The notes under the pieces are model-generated. The model saw only the letters and a list, made by a program, of their open reading frames with translations, made no database searches and was not told the DNA's origin. Below, piece by piece: positions 35,918 to 44,796 of a stretch of DNA of 64,000 nucleotides. The position numbers were made by a program, and so were the translations under genes. Each line of letters begins with the position of its first letter. The first letter of the stretch is position 1. The stretch is from Acidobacteriota bacterium (GTDB taxonomy: Bacteria; Acidobacteriota; Terriglobia; UBA7540). The stretch spans positions 42,846 through 106,845 of the forward strand of contig JAKCCV010000013.1 of NCBI GenBank assembly GCA_021838785.1. Reading direction: 5' to 3'.

Positions 35918-38900
35918 TTACCAGTGTATCTCTAGCCCGAATTGCATGATGCGCGGGCTGCCTGCGCTGTTGACCTCGCCTTCAGCGTTGGTGCCGAGGT
36001 CGTTCGTTGGATTGTTGCAAGGTTCCCCGGGGCTATCCAGGGCGCTGCAGCCAATGTTAAAGCCAGTCCAGTTCACATGATTGAAGGTGTTGAACGTCTC
36101 CCAGCGAAGTTGGATCAACCCGCCTTCGCCGAGTTTGGACACCTTCCAGTTTTTGATCAACGCCAAGTCTGTGTCGGCCGTCCCTGGGCCGGTAATCACG
36201 TTGCGGCCCACGTAGCCGAACATCCCTGGCTCGCCATTCGCAAGAAGTTGGCTCAAGTTTGGCTGAGCGATAACGCCCGGATTGTACCAGCTTACGGTCG
36301 GCCCATAAGTTGGGTCGTTGTAAACGGTCTTGTCAACCTTCAGCGGGCCTACCGAGTTGCACTGGACGCCGCCGCCGATGCCAGTGGACAGGTTTTGCAT
36401 GCCGCATTGGAACGACAACGGCGAGCCGGCCATCAGCGTGGTGATGCCGCTCACTTCCCAGCCGCCCAAGCCTCCGCGAACGAAACGGTTAGAAGCATTG
36501 GCGAAGAACGGCAGGTTGTAGATGTAGCTGGCGGTGAACACCTGGAACCGGTTGTTGTCCGAGGTGGCATACCACCGCTCATTGTTAAACGGATCCACGT
36601 TGCGTGTATTGGCGGTGTAGGTTGAAGTGGCATTGTCAAGGTTATGGGACCAAGTGTAAGAAACCTGAGCCGTCAAGCCGTGGCCGAAAGTATGTCGGAA
36701 TTCAGCCTGGAAGGAGTTGTAGTTGGAGTTTGCCGCGTCGGCCTTCATCGTCATGCCGGAGTAACCGCGGTACGGCTGGAAGAACTCCCCGATCCCCGCA
36801 TCATGAATCTCAGCCTGCTGCACGTTGCAGTTGCCGCTCGCATCGCACACTTGGAAGCCGTGCGCGACCAGGGGGCTGCCTGCAAGCTGCGGCACGTTCA
36901 CGATGCCCATGCCAAGAGGAATATTGTTGAAGCTGGTGCCTATGGCCAGATGGTGTCCCAGAGACCCAACATAAGCCAGCGAGACCAGGTTGTCGTGGGC
37001 GAACTGGTGCTCCAAGCTCAAGCTGAATTGTTGCTCGCTCGGCCATTTCTGGTGGTAAGGCCACAGCGTATAGCCTGCGGGCGGAATAGGCGCCGAGTAA
37101 ACGCCGTTGCTGTAGATCGAGCCGACAACCTGCTGGCCCTGCGGGTAACTCGATGTCGCCACGGCGCGCGCTCCGGCTGTTTCGGCCAAGTTGAAGGCCG
37201 TCAGGCCGAGCTCGTGAGGCGGATTGCCTTCGCCGCCTTCCGATTCAGCCTCGTTGCCATTGCCGATCTCGTAGAAGATGCCGTAGCCGCCGCGAATGGA
37301 GGTGTTGTGGCCAAGCCGGTACGCAAACCCAAAGCGCGGGGCCCAATTGTTGTAGGTGTTGGTTTGGCAGCCGGGCGGAATGCCGTTGGCGCCGCACTCG
37401 ACCAAACCGTTGCCGTAAGCAAGCGGCGTCGCCCCTGTACCCTGGATCAGGTTGCCGCTCGCATTGTACTGGGCCTCGGCCGCAAGATTGTAGAACTGCG
37501 GCAAGAAGCCCGAGTCCACGGTCGGTTTGGTGATGTCGTGGATATGCTGGAAGTAGTAGTAGCGCAAGCCGAGATTGAGGGTCAGTTTGGAACTGACGTG
37601 CCAGTCGTCCTCGATATAGGGCTCGATATCCCAATAGGTCCAGTGGCCCTTGCTGTTGCCGCCCACCGGAACCCCGTTGACGTTGGTTTGGGTTCCCTCG
37701 ACGTAGTCGCTGGCTTGGCCAAGGAACATGTCGGCCAGCGCGTTTCCGCTACTGCCGGGCTGACCACTCCAAAAGTCCAGTTCGCCTTGCGTTGCATCGC
37801 CAAAAGTTTCGTTCTTGTGATAATCCTCGAGATATGCCCCGAACTTCAGGATCTGATTGCCGTGAACCTTGGTCACATTATCCTGGAAGTCCACGATTGG
37901 ATTGGAGTTGGTCCACGGATTGGCCGAGTACGCGCCCGAAAACGTGCAGGTGGCCGTGCCGCCGCAGATGGCCACGCTAGGCAAGAGCGGGTTGCCGGCA
38001 TTGGCCGGGAAAAAGTGGGCCAACTGGAAACTCGACGGCCGGGTGATGCCGGTGGATTGGCCGCCGGGTAGGTTGGTCAATGTAATCCAGTCCTCGGTGT
38101 AGCCAGCGATGAATTCATTCATCAGCGTGGGGCTTATCGTGCTGGTAAGGTTCAACACCGCGCTTTTGCCGGGGGCGAGAAAGCCCGTCTGGATCGTGTT
38201 ATACATGGCGCCCGGGCCCCATTGCCAGAGGGTCGGATTGACCGTGGTGTTCCAGGCATCCTGGGTGTAGCGGACAAAGGCGTGGGTCTTGTTGCCGATG
38301 TTCTGGTCCACGCGGATTTGGTCTTCACGCCAGTTGGTGGCGCTGGGGGCTATGCCGCTCCAGCCCACAGGGCTGCCGGGAATGTTCGGGGTGGGGAAGT
38401 AAGCCGAGATCAAATCCTGGGCGTTGGTCGCAGCCTGCGGGTCAATTCCCGGAACGTCCATGATGTTATCGTAGGTTACGCCGTTAACCACAGGGAGGAC
38501 GCAGCCCTTGGCGACCGTCGCATTGTAGGGCGCGTCGTTGCCGACCCCCGGCGTGCCATGCCCTGGCCCTCCGGGAGCATTCGGATCGCACTGGCTGAAG
38601 TCGCCCTTGCGCTGGAGCATGGAGAGCGTTTCGTTGAGCCCGAAAAGGCTGCTGGAACGAATCTTGCGCCAGTCTTCCGACCAGAAAAAGAACGTCTTGT
38701 TCTTTTTCGTATTATAGATGCCCGGAATATAGACCGGCCCGCCCAGCGTCCAGCCGTATTCGTTCTGCTTGAGGGGCGCGCGCGCTGGCGGTACGCCCCC
38801 ACTGTAGCGATTGGTGAAGAAGTTCTGCGCATCCAGTACGTCATTGCGTAGATACTCGAAGGCGCTGCCGTGGAACTGGCTGGTTCCGGACTTCGTGACG

Positions 38901-39637
38901 ACGTCGATTTGGGCGCCCGAGTGGTGGCCGTACTCAGCGCCGTAGTTCGACGTCGAGATGCGGAACTCAGCGATGCTATCAAGGTTCGGGTAGGTGTTAA
39001 GGGTGCTCGCCGAGCCTTCGTCGGTGTTGGGCGCGCCGTCCACCGTCCAGTTGTTGTACTGCGTGCGGCTGCCGTTGAAGGAGATGCTGTTATTCGCCAG
39101 CACGCCCACGGTGTTGGTTATCAGGCCTTCCGGCACGGCCCCGGGCACCAGCAGGGCCAAGCGCACAAAATTGCGCCCGTTGATCTCCAAGTTCTCGATC
39201 TGCTGCCCGGTGATGACGCTCGAAATCGCCGCAGTTTCAGTTTGGACGCGCGGAAGATTGCCTTGAACGGTCACTGTCGTGGCGACCGTCCCCACCTTCA
39301 GTACCGCATCTACCCGCTGCGTCTGGCCCGTGGTTAATGTGACGCCCGTCTGGATGATCTTCACGAACCCCTTGGCCTCGAAAGTGACCGTATAGGTGCC
39401 AATCGGGATGTTCGATACCGCGTAGCTCCCGTCAGAGTCCGTGACCAGATGGCGGACAAAGCCTCTTGAAGGCTCGGCCACCGTAACCTTTGCCCCCGGA
39501 ATGACCGCGCCCGAAGGATCGCGCACGGTGCCGACGATGTTGGCCGTGCCATACTGAGCGGCGGCGTTGACCGCCAAGGCGGCGACGGCCAAAAATACTA
39601 ATGCCAAGCAACGCAGACCAAAACTCTGCTTTCGCAT
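35918..39637 (-). CDS. TonB-dependent receptor with CarboxypepD-regulatory-like domain
   Basis: This is a 1239-residue outer-membrane receptor. A signal peptide ends at AAAQYG; residues about 30-110 form the carboxypeptidase-regulatory-like domain (IVGTVRDPSGAVIPGAKVTV). The plug follows (EINGRNFVRLALLVPGAV, AEFRISTSNYGAEYGHHSG), then the barrel with LTLNLGLRYYY and a terminal aromatic residue (QFGLEIHW). This Oar-like architecture is expanded in Acidobacteriota and probably imports oligosaccharides or other large substrates. GAGGGGGAGAG precedes the ATG. It is monocistronic, with its own promoter and terminator. The substrate is not readable. Confidence 0.95.
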   Translation of the reverse strand: MRKQSFGLRCLALVFLAVAALAVNAAAQYGTANIVGTVRDPSGAVIPGAKVTVAEPSRGFVRHLVTDSDGSYAVSNIPIGTYTVTFEAKGFVKIIQTGVTLTTGQTQRVDAVLKVGTVATTVTVQGNLPRVQTETAAISSVITGQQIENLEINGRNFVRLALLVPGAVPEGLITNTVGVLANNSISFNGSRTQYNNWTVDGAPNTDEGSASTLNTYPNLDSIAEFRISTSNYGAEYGHHSGAQIDVVTKSGTSQFHGSAFEYLRNDVLDAQNFFTNRYSGGVPPARAPLKQNEYGWTLGGPVYIPGIYNTKKNKTFFFWSEDWRKIRSSSLFGLNETLSMLQRKGDFSQCDPNAPGGPGHGTPGVGNDAPYNATVAKGCVLPVVNGVTYDNIMDVPGIDPQAATNAQDLISAYFPTPNIPGSPVGWSGIAPSATNWREDQIRVDQNIGNKTHAFVRYTQDAWNTTVNPTLWQWGPGAMYNTIQTGFLAPGKSAVLNLTSTISPTLMNEFIAGYTEDWITLTNLPGGQSTGITRPSSFQLAHFFPANAGNPLLPSVAICGGTATCTFSGAYSANPWTNSNPIVDFQDNVTKVHGNQILKFGAYLEDYHKNETFGDATQGELDFWSGQPGSSGNALADMFLGQASDYVEGTQTNVNGVPVGGNSKGHWTYWDIEPYIEDDWHVSSKLTLNLGLRYYYFQHIHDITKPTVDSGFLPQFYNLAAEAQYNASGNLIQGTGATPLAYGNGLVECGANGIPPGCQTNTYNNWAPRFGFAYRLGHNTSIRGGYGIFYEIGNGNEAESEGGEGNPPHELGLTAFNLAETAGARAVATSSYPQGQQVVGSIYSNGVYSAPIPPAGYTLWPYHQKWPSEQQFSLSLEHQFAHDNLVSLAYVGSLGHHLAIGTSFNNIPLGMGIVNVPQLAGSPLVAHGFQVCDASGNCNVQQAEIHDAGIGEFFQPYRGYSGMTMKADAANSNYNSFQAEFRHTFGHGLTAQVSYTWSHNLDNATSTYTANTRNVDPFNNERWYATSDNNRFQVFTASYIYNLPFFANASNRFVRGGLGGWEVSGITTLMAGSPLSFQCGMQNLSTGIGGGVQCNSVGPLKVDKTVYNDPTYGPTVSWYNPGVIAQPNLSQLLANGEPGMFGYVGRNVITGPGTADTDLALIKNWKVSKLGEGGLIQLRWETFNTFNHVNWTGFNIGCSALDSPGEPCNNPTNDLGTNAEGEVNSAGSPRIMQFGLEIHW

Positions 39638-39725
39638 CTCTCCCCCTCTTTTAGTTTTAGACCCTTAATTTGTCCGACGCGGAAACTTCATTACTCAAGC
39701 CAGCAGACTACCGTACAACACGCCT

Positions 39726-39754
39726 CTTATATCTCGGCTTCCATTACTTGTCAA
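39726..39754 (-). promoter_or_regulatory. Sigma70-like promoter of the first TonB receptor
   Basis: On the minus strand TTGACA, 17 bases, then TATAAG, about 90 bases before the receptor start. It is preceded by an A/T-rich upstream block; AAAAATATCTCTTGACA at 39749-39765 differs by one base from the same block in front of the second receptor. Confidence 0.8.
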
Positions 39755-39916
39755 GAGATATTTTTATATTTTATTTGCCGAGAAAAACAATGGGGGGTAA
39801 GCGGGCGCAAACCCATTGCGTGATGAGCGCGGCCGCCACGACCGGGCTGAAAGTTTCAAATTAAACTGAATATGGGTGAACAGCGAATTTGGAGTACTAT
39901 GCCGTCTTGCCCGGGG

Positions 39917-41083
39917 TCATTCCTGATCGAGATAAAGGCGGGGAACCCGGCGCCCGATCGAGCACAAGACTTCATAGGGCACGGTATCGAGTTGGGCTGC
40001 AACGTCCAGCGCGGTGATGGAATGGTGTTCGGAACGGCCCAGCAGAATGACCTCATCACCCACCTCGACCCCCGGAATGTCGGTCACATCAAACAGGCTC
40101 AAGTCCATGCTAATTGCGCCCACAATCCGAGCCAGGCGGTCCCGGATAAGGGCGTGACCGCGGTTAGAAAGACCACGGCTGAGGCCGTCCGCGTAACCGA
40201 CGGGCACGGTGGCAATCCGCGACGGACGCCGAGTGTGAAAGGCTCCCCCGTAACCGAGCGGTGAACCGGCAGGAACATCTTTCAGAAAAACCACCCGCGA
40301 CTTAAAAGAAAGGATCGGCTCAAACTCGGACAGATTGGGCGGGGCCTCGCCGGGCAAGGAGAGAATAGGAACGCAGTATCCGTAGAGCAAGGCGCCAATG
40401 CGCACAAGATTTTCTTCAGGGAAATGGCGGTGGGTGACCAGGGCGGCGCTGTTTGAAAGGTGGATCCATTCCGGCTCGACGCCCAAGGAGCGCAGCTCCG
40501 CCAAGCCGCGCGCGAAGATGGCAAGCTGATCGTCCGTTTGCGTCGCCAGGCGGTCTTCCGCCGAGGCAAAGTGGGTGAAAAAGCCCTTGAGTTCCAGTCC
40601 CTCGAGTTCGCGGTAGTGTTCGATAAAAGCGCGAAGCCGGTCCGGCGGCAAGCCGAGCCGCCCCAGACCCGTATCCAGCTTGAGATGAAATTCAATAGTC
40701 CGCCCGTAGCGCCGCGCACAAGCCGCGTAGGTGTCCAGCCGAGCCGTGGAGGAGACCGTGGGAGTGAGATGGTATTCAAGCAGGTCGGCGGGATCGCTCA
40801 TATAGAGTCCGCCGAGCAATAAAATGGGAAGATGAATCCCGGCCTCGCGCATCTCGATGGCTTCCTCGACCGTGGCAACGCCCAAAGCGTCCACGCCGGC
40901 GGCTGCTAATTCGCGGGCAATGGGCACCGCACCGTGACCGTAAGCGTCCGCTTTCACCACCGCCATCACCTTGCGCGTGCCTGCCAAGCGGCGAACCCGC
41001 TGATAGTTATTCCGCAGCTTGGGAAGAGAAATCTCCGCCCAGGTGGGACGCAGCAATTTAACCGCAGGGGCAATCACGGGCAT
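39917..41083 (-). CDS. alr: Alanine racemase
   Basis: This is a 388-residue PLP enzyme that makes D-alanine for peptidoglycan. The PLP Lys is in VVKADAYGHGAVP (near residue 45). LDTGLGRLGL and NSAALVT line the barrel, and PLGYGGAFHTRRPSRIATVPVG contains the C-terminal domain start with the catalytic Tyr. It ends with the usual CSIGRRVPR. The preceding minus-strand gene is dnaB, 128 bases away, an adjacency that may or may not be an operon. Confidence 0.96.
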   Translation of the reverse strand: MPVIAPAVKLLRPTWAEISLPKLRNNYQRVRRLAGTRKVMAVVKADAYGHGAVPIARELAAAGVDALGVATVEEAIEMREAGIHLPILLLGGLYMSDPADLLEYHLTPTVSSTARLDTYAACARRYGRTIEFHLKLDTGLGRLGLPPDRLRAFIEHYRELEGLELKGFFTHFASAEDRLATQTDDQLAIFARGLAELRSLGVEPEWIHLSNSAALVTHRHFPEENLVRIGALLYGYCVPILSLPGEAPPNLSEFEPILSFKSRVVFLKDVPAGSPLGYGGAFHTRRPSRIATVPVGYADGLSRGLSNRGHALIRDRLARIVGAISMDLSLFDVTDIPGVEVGDEVILLGRSEHHSITALDVAAQLDTVPYEVLCSIGRRVPRLYLDQE

Positions 41084-41211
41084 AAGTGGAATTATGAAGG
41101 ATGCGGGGTCAATCGTGAAATAAAAATTGCTGACGGGCTGCGCGGCGAAAGCAAGGAGTTCCGGGTCAAGCCGAGCGACGCCTGCCGCGGCGGCGCGCTT
41201 CCGGCCAACCC

Positions 41212-42585
41212 CTAAAATCCGTCGGCATCGCCTTCGCGGGAGAGATTTTCGAATCGAACATAGGGCCTGAGAAACACAATAGGTATTTCACCGGTGGGGC
41301 CGTTGCGCTGCTTGCCGATGATGAGTTTGGTTTCAGCGCCGGCTTCTTCTTCGCCCTCCTCGGTGGCGCGTCGCTCGCGGAAAATAAAGATGACGACGTC
41401 GGCGTCCTGCTCGATGGAGCCCGACTCGCGGAGATCGGAAAGTTGTGGCTTTTGGCCGGGGCGCTGCTCGGGGGCACGGCTCAGTTGAGAGAGGGCGAGC
41501 ACCGGGACGTGCAGCTCCTTAGCAAGGCTTTTCAAGCCGCGCGAAATGAAGCTGACCTCCTGGGTGCGGTTTTCGGATCGGGTCTGGCCGGTGACGAGCT
41601 GCAGATAGTCCACGATGAGAAGGTCAAGGCCTTTCTCCGCCTTGAGGCGCCGGGCCTTGGCTCGAATCTGCATGATGCTTAGCGCGGGAGTGTCCTCGAT
41701 AAACAGCGGCGCTTCGGCCAGGCGGCCAAGGGCCTGCGTCATTTTGCTCCAGTCCTCGCGCGTCGTAAAGCCGGCTCGAAGCCGATGGCTGTCAATGCGA
41801 GCTTCCGAGCAGAGCAGGCGCAAGGCGAGCGATTCTTTGCTCATTTCGAGCGAAAAAACCCCTACCTTTTTGTGGTGCTGGATGGCCGCGTTCGCGGCGA
41901 TATTGAGGGCCAGCGCGGTTTTGCCGAGCGAGGGCCGCGCCGCGATGATGATCAGTTCGCCCGGCTGGAGTCCAGAGGTCATCTGGTCGAGCGCCTCAAA
42001 GCCGGTGGGGATGCCCGTGACGTGATGGCCGCGCTCAAACAGGACATCAATCGTGCCAAAGCTGCTTTTGACGATTTGGAAAACGTCCATGAAACCGGAC
42101 TGCGTTTTTTGTTCGGCGATCTCAAAAACCTGGCTTTGAGCGAGATCAATCAGCGCTTCCGGATCGTCCGCGCCTTCTAGACACCGAGTGATGACGTTAT
42201 TGGAGGCGTGAATGAGCCGGCGAACGAGGGCCTTTTCCTTCACGATACGCGCATACTCCACGGCGGTGGAAGAAACGCCGATGGGAACCCCGTCGGTCAG
42301 CGAGGCCACGTAACCTGCTCCACCCACTTTCTCGAGCAACCCCTCGCGGGACAATTCCTCGGAAAGCGTCACCAAGTCAATGGTTCGATTCTTCTGCGAT
42401 AGCTCCAGCATTTTGTCGAAGATGAGGCGGTGGCTTTCCGAGAAGAAATCGTCTCGAGTGACATACTCGAGGGCGATATAGAGCGTGCCGTTGTCGAGCA
42501 GAACGGAGCCGAGCAGGGCGCGCTCGGCCTCCAGGTTATGCGGAAAAACTCGTTCGACGGTTTCTGTGCTGGCCATGCTGCCCAT
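41212..42585 (-). CDS. dnaB: Replicative DNA helicase DnaB
   Basis: This is a 457-residue hexameric helicase. The N-terminal domain starts VFPHNLEAERALLGSVLLDN. The RecA-like core has GELIIIAARPSLGKTALAL (Walker A), GVFSLEMSKESLALRLLCSE, LLIVDYLQLVTG (Walker B) and LSDLRESGSIEQDADVVIFI. Length is normal and no intein is present. The ATG at 42585 or the one 9 bases later may be used. It unwinds DNA at the replication fork. Confidence 0.97.
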   Translation of the reverse strand: MGSMASTETVERVFPHNLEAERALLGSVLLDNGTLYIALEYVTRDDFFSESHRLIFDKMLELSQKNRTIDLVTLSEELSREGLLEKVGGAGYVASLTDGVPIGVSSTAVEYARIVKEKALVRRLIHASNNVITRCLEGADDPEALIDLAQSQVFEIAEQKTQSGFMDVFQIVKSSFGTIDVLFERGHHVTGIPTGFEALDQMTSGLQPGELIIIAARPSLGKTALALNIAANAAIQHHKKVGVFSLEMSKESLALRLLCSEARIDSHRLRAGFTTREDWSKMTQALGRLAEAPLFIEDTPALSIMQIRAKARRLKAEKGLDLLIVDYLQLVTGQTRSENRTQEVSFISRGLKSLAKELHVPVLALSQLSRAPEQRPGQKPQLSDLRESGSIEQDADVVIFIFRERRATEEGEEEAGAETKLIIGKQRNGPTGEIPIVFLRPYVRFENLSREGDADGF

Positions 42586-43195
42586 TATTGCTATTCTATC
42601 ACCCCCGCCCGTTTCAAGCGGATTTGAACGGAAATCTGTGGAATTGCTGTGAATCCTTGCGAAAAGTTGTGGAAGAACGGTGGAGTGCAGTGGAAAACCC
42701 TGCGGCTATCAATGAACAGGGTTGGGCGCATCTTTGGCCTACTCTTGCGGCTGGGTTGTCCCAGACTTTACCCGACGACCCCTAAGTCGTCGCCAATAGA
42801 TTTGACAGCCGCGCCAAGCGAGCGCCCTATAAGACCGTCCGCCCCATGCGAGTCTTGCATTGTTCCCAGGTAACGAACGGCCCCGCAGGTTGATGCCGGG
42901 GTGGGGGACAATAAATGCCCCCCAACGGTAAGCCCGCAGGCGGAGCAACGAAAGCCGCGGGCAATTCGGCAGGTGGGTTCCAGCTTCCATAACCTCCAGC
43001 AGTCATTAACTCCTTTGCTAACGCGGCGGCGATAGAAGTGAGCGCTTAGGTGTGCTATGCTCCAGCCAAGGTCCAAATCCGATTAGTGGGGAAATTTTCT
43101 GGACGGAATTGAGGGGCCGGCGGCCAAACAGGGCTTCAGATTTTGGCGTAAACGGCCGATGCATTCTTCGAGTGAGCTGAGACGGGTAGGGCGGG
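42586..43195. other. 610-base gene-free region between divergent dnaB and MBL-PilZ genes
   Basis: No supported gene. It contains three TGTGGAA/AGTGGAA-like words at about 42637-42695, and a GGGGGACAATAAATGCCCCCC hairpin near 42901 without a T-run. None is strong enough to call an origin, promoter or terminator. Confidence 0.4.
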
Positions 43196-44425
43196 ATGAG
43201 AATCAAATTCTGGGGCGTGCGGGGATCAACGCCAACCCCTGAGCGGAGAAACTCCCGGTACGGAGGCAATACCCCGTGCATTGAGATTCGCCTGGCCAAC
43301 GGCACCTTGATTGTGCTGGATTGTGGGACGGGCCTTCGCTCGCTGGGCAAAGGATTGATGCGGGAGTTTGGCGAGCGGCCGGTTCATGGTTATATTTTTT
43401 TAACTCACTTCCATTGGGACCACATCCAAGGCATTCCCTTTTTTGCCCCGTTTTACAAGGCGGGCAACATCTTCCTTTTCCACTCGATTCGCCGCGAGGG
43501 CGCGGATTTGCAGGCGGCCATCGAGGATCAAATGGCCAATCCTTATTTTCCGGTGGACATGAAGGCCATGGCTTCGACGCGCCATTTTTTTAATCTCGAT
43601 CAAGATCCGATTAACGTCGGCGGGGCCGTGATTAGCTCGGTTCCGCTCAACCATCCTCAAGGCTGCGTGGCCTATCGGGTTGATGCGGATGGCGCATCGT
43701 TCGTCCTGGCAACCGACACCGAGCCCGGCTCGCCCTCCCATGATCGCGCTCTGCGCGAATTCGTGCGGGGCGCAGATATTTTGGTCTATGATGCCCAATT
43801 TACTCCCGAGCAACTCGCCCAGGAAAAGAAGGGCTGGGGCCATAGTTCGTGGTTGGAGGGCACGCGCATCGCCCGAGAGGCTGGGGTTCGGAAATTGATT
43901 CTTTTCCATCACGATCCGGACAGCAGCGATGCCTATGTGGATGGCTTGGTGGAGAAGGCGAACCAAGAGTTGTCCGGAACCGTGGGAGCGGCTGAAGGAT
44001 TGGAAATCTTTCTGCCCGAGGGAGACCTGCAGCAAGCCCACTTGAGCCGAGCTTCCGAACGACGACGCCACCGTCGCTATCCCGTTGAATTACCGGTGCG
44101 CCTGTCGTGGCGCGAAAACCGTGACAGCCGGGCTGGGGGTGAAGCGCTCAGCAAGGATGTCTCTCGCTCTGGTATTCGCATGGTCAGCGCAACGCCCATT
44201 CCTGCCGACCGGCCTTTGGAGTTGGAATTGGTTCTTCCGGATGAAATCACGCACCGCGGGGAAGTGGCCTTGCGTTTTGTGGCCCAACCCGTGCGGCATG
44301 AACAGGCGAACGGTGATTTGGATGCTCCCGGGTTCCGAATGGGCCTGGCGGCAAGACTTTATTTACCGGAGGAATTTCCCGAGGCTCCTGCCGCAGGTCA
44401 GGGGCAAGTGAAGACGAAGAAGTAA
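43196..44425 (+). CDS. MBL-fold hydrolase fused to a PilZ domain
   Basis: This is a 409-residue two-domain protein. Residues 1 to about 275 are an MBL phosphodiesterase-like domain (IKFWGVRGSTPTP, metal motif LTHFHWDHIQG, LATDTEPGSPSHD, LILFHHDPDSSD). Residues about 285-395 are a PilZ domain carrying both cyclic-di-GMP contacts: RRRHRRYPVELPVRLSW (R-x-x-x-R) and DVSRSGIRM (D/N-x-S-x-x-G). This suggests an enzyme controlled by cyclic-di-GMP. The MBL substrate is unknown; relatives include RNase Z-like and cAMP-phosphodiesterase-like proteins. The ATG follows a GGGCGGG-type site. Confidence 0.9.
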   Translation: MRIKFWGVRGSTPTPERRNSRYGGNTPCIEIRLANGTLIVLDCGTGLRSLGKGLMREFGERPVHGYIFLTHFHWDHIQGIPFFAPFYKAGNIFLFHSIRREGADLQAAIEDQMANPYFPVDMKAMASTRHFFNLDQDPINVGGAVISSVPLNHPQGCVAYRVDADGASFVLATDTEPGSPSHDRALREFVRGADILVYDAQFTPEQLAQEKKGWGHSSWLEGTRIAREAGVRKLILFHHDPDSSDAYVDGLVEKANQELSGTVGAAEGLEIFLPEGDLQQAHLSRASERRRHRRYPVELPVRLSWRENRDSRAGGEALSKDVSRSGIRMVSATPIPADRPLELELVLPDEITHRGEVALRFVAQPVRHEQANGDLDAPGFRMGLAARLYLPEEFPEAPAAGQGQVKTKK

Positions 44426-44796
44426 AATAGTCTGCCGAGCTATTCAAGAACCCGCATCTTCTTTTTTCTGTGTCCCGTCCCACAATTTCCTGTAAACTCC
44501 TGCTCCGAAAGCGTGTTGAGAACTGCTCCGCACCCTGCGCGCTCAGCGGGCGTCTTTGAGGGACATCGGCTTGCTTTCCGGCTTCTGGCCGGTCCATCAT
44601 CGGGAGGAGGCCGAGGCTTTTGTCGGTCGTGTCGGGAATCCCTGCTAGACTCATATAGACGGGCGGCCGTGTCCCGGCCAGGCTAGGATGGGAATCGGCT
44701 CCAGGAGGCGTTGCCCGTGGCCCGACCCTTTCGGTTTGACGCGCGCAGCCGAGAACTCATTCGAGGTTATCCCATTATTGACTACAGGGAGTGGAA
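44426..44796. other. Intergenic region before hemDE
   Basis: About 370 bases with no supported gene. It should contain the promoter of the fusion gene, but no sigma70 pair with good spacing is clear. Confidence 0.4.

Noticed and set aside
36644..38071. Plus-strand open frame of 475 codons
   Set aside because: Antisense to the first TonB receptor; no family features or ribosome site.
42637..42695. Cluster of TGTGGAA-like words upstream of dnaB, considered as DnaA boxes or origin
   Set aside because: Each differs from the DnaA consensus at two or more positions and there is no dnaA, dnaN or AT-rich unwinding stretch.
42898..42925. GC hairpin considered as terminator
   Set aside because: No T-run on either strand and no gene ends nearby.
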